Shown here: one piece after another, positions 5,232 to 5,884 of the stretch
How positions within the stretch are numbered: the first letter of the stretch is position 1
How the letters are laid out: every line of letters begins with the position of its first letter
The notes under the pieces: model-generated
Told to the model about the DNA's origin: nothing
Databases searched by the model: none
What the model saw: the letters and a program-made list of their open reading frames with translations, nothing else
From: Methanomicrobiales archaeon
GTDB lineage: Archaea; Halobacteriota; Methanomicrobia; Methanomicrobiales; Methanoculleaceae
Assembly: GCA_012510335.1 (NCBI GenBank)
Contig: JAAZIF010000264.1
Location: forward strand, 1 to 5,884
Length of the DNA: 5,884 nt
Direction: 5' to 3'
Position numbers and translations under genes: made by a program

Positions 5232-5884
5232 ATGATGAGGCTGACCCGGACAGCCGGAGGAGTTGCCGCCCTCGCCCTCACCCTCGCCGCCCTCGCCATC
5301 ATCATCGAGAGCCCCGCCGCGATCCTCGCCGCAGGCTCCCTCGCCATATTCCTCCTCTGGCGGGCCGGGCGGTTCAGCCGCGACTTCCGGAACCTCGCAG
5401 CCTCCCTCCGGGTGAATCGCACCGTTGACCGGATGATACTCAGGCAGGGTGCTGCGGCAAACGTCCGGGTCAGGGTCGACCTCACCCCCCCGCCCGGTAT
5501 GGAAGCCCGGGTCCGCGACGTCCCGCCGGCGGTCTCGATCGCCTCCCCCCCCCTCGTTGAACCGGGGGAGACCGCAGCCTACACCCTCCGGATCGTGGCC
5601 CCGGGGAGGACCGCATTCGGTGGGATCATCCTCTCTGCCTGCGATGCCTTCTTCTCCTACGACCTCCATATCCGGCACTTCGAGAAGCCCGGCCTCCGGG
5701 TCTTCCCGGTGAGAGCCGCCGAGAGCGGTGGTTGGGGAAAAGGGTCCGGGATGCAGGACTTCGAGGTGGACCGGCGGGCCGCCCTTGATGGCCCAAGCGT
5801 CCGCGGGTTCCGCCTCTACCGGGAGGGCGACGACCCACGGCTCATCGACTGGAAGATATCGGCCAAACACAACGTCTTCTACAC
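5232..5884 (+). CDS. DUF58 family protein, C-terminal part off the right edge
   Basis: The frame is open for 217 codons to the window end. The N-terminus has a paired hydrophobic region (about 8-43) split by ESPAA, giving two membrane helices, as in most DUF58 proteins. A beta-rich region follows (about 55-160), with VRVRVDLTPPPGMEARVRDV and APGRTAFGG. Then comes the DUF58 signature around RGFRLYREGDDPRLIDWKIS (191-210), continuing AKHN. This corresponds to the usual REYxxGDxxRxIDWKxSAR core and shows the family clearly. The missing part would normally contain a vWA-like domain. DUF58 proteins are regular partners of MoxR ATPases; the molecular role is unproved. The gene starts two bases after the MoxR stop. 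Codon use matches the other operon genes, and no disruption is visible in the part present. Confidence 0.93.
   Translation, partial: MMRLTRTAGGVAALALTLAALAIIIESPAAILAAGSLAIFLLWRAGRFSRDFRNLAASLRVNRTVDRMILRQGAAANVRVRVDLTPPPGMEARVRDVPPAVSIASPPLVEPGETAAYTLRIVAPGRTAFGGIILSACDAFFSYDLHIRHFEKPGLRVFPVRAAESGGWGKGSGMQDFEVDRRAALDGPSVRGFRLYREGDDPRLIDWKISAKHNVFY

Overview
The window looks like a high-GC methanogenic archaeon of the Methanomicrobiales, with Methanoculleus or a close relative as the best guess. The grounds are GC-rich coding with heavy CTC/ATC/GAG and some AGG/ATA codon use, GGAG/GGTG-type ribosome binding sites, an AT-rich TATA-like element upstream of a gene, and protein families common in methanogens. 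The genus is inference; no marker gene is present.

Layout. (1) Positions 1-711, minus strand: the N-terminal 237 codons of a family 2 glycosyltransferase that runs off the left edge. It holds one contracted GT-A domain and the start of a second. (2) Positions 712-1597: about 890 bases without a convincing gene. This stretch has an AT-rich island carrying a probable promoter for the glycosyltransferase, and several stem-loops clustered near 1064-1155. (3) Positions 1598-5884, plus strand: a tightly packed five-gene operon running off the right edge. It encodes an 88-aa three-helix membrane protein, a membrane-anchored ectodomain protein with a C-terminal DUF4129-like tail, a DUF4350 protein, a MoxR-family AAA+ ATPase and a DUF58 protein. 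The first four junctions overlap by 4, 11 and 4 bases and then leave a 2-base gap, so the genes are almost certainly co-transcribed and translationally coupled.

How the genes may work together. MoxR ATPases are typically encoded beside DUF58 and vWA proteins and are thought to act as chaperones that remodel or activate partner complexes. Here the ATPase is cytosolic. DUF58, DUF4350, the DUF4129-like protein and the 88-aa protein are all predicted membrane proteins. The DUF4129-like protein puts about 375 residues, including two probable beta-sandwich (Ig-like) domains, outside the cell and a short DUF4129-like domain inside. A reasonable inference is a membrane complex, driven or matured by MoxR, that acts at the cell envelope. 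The substrate is unknown. No transglutaminase domain is seen in the window, although it often accompanies DUF4129 in bacteria.

Both edge genes are incomplete. No rRNA, recognisable tRNA, CRISPR array, insertion sequence or phage gene was found.
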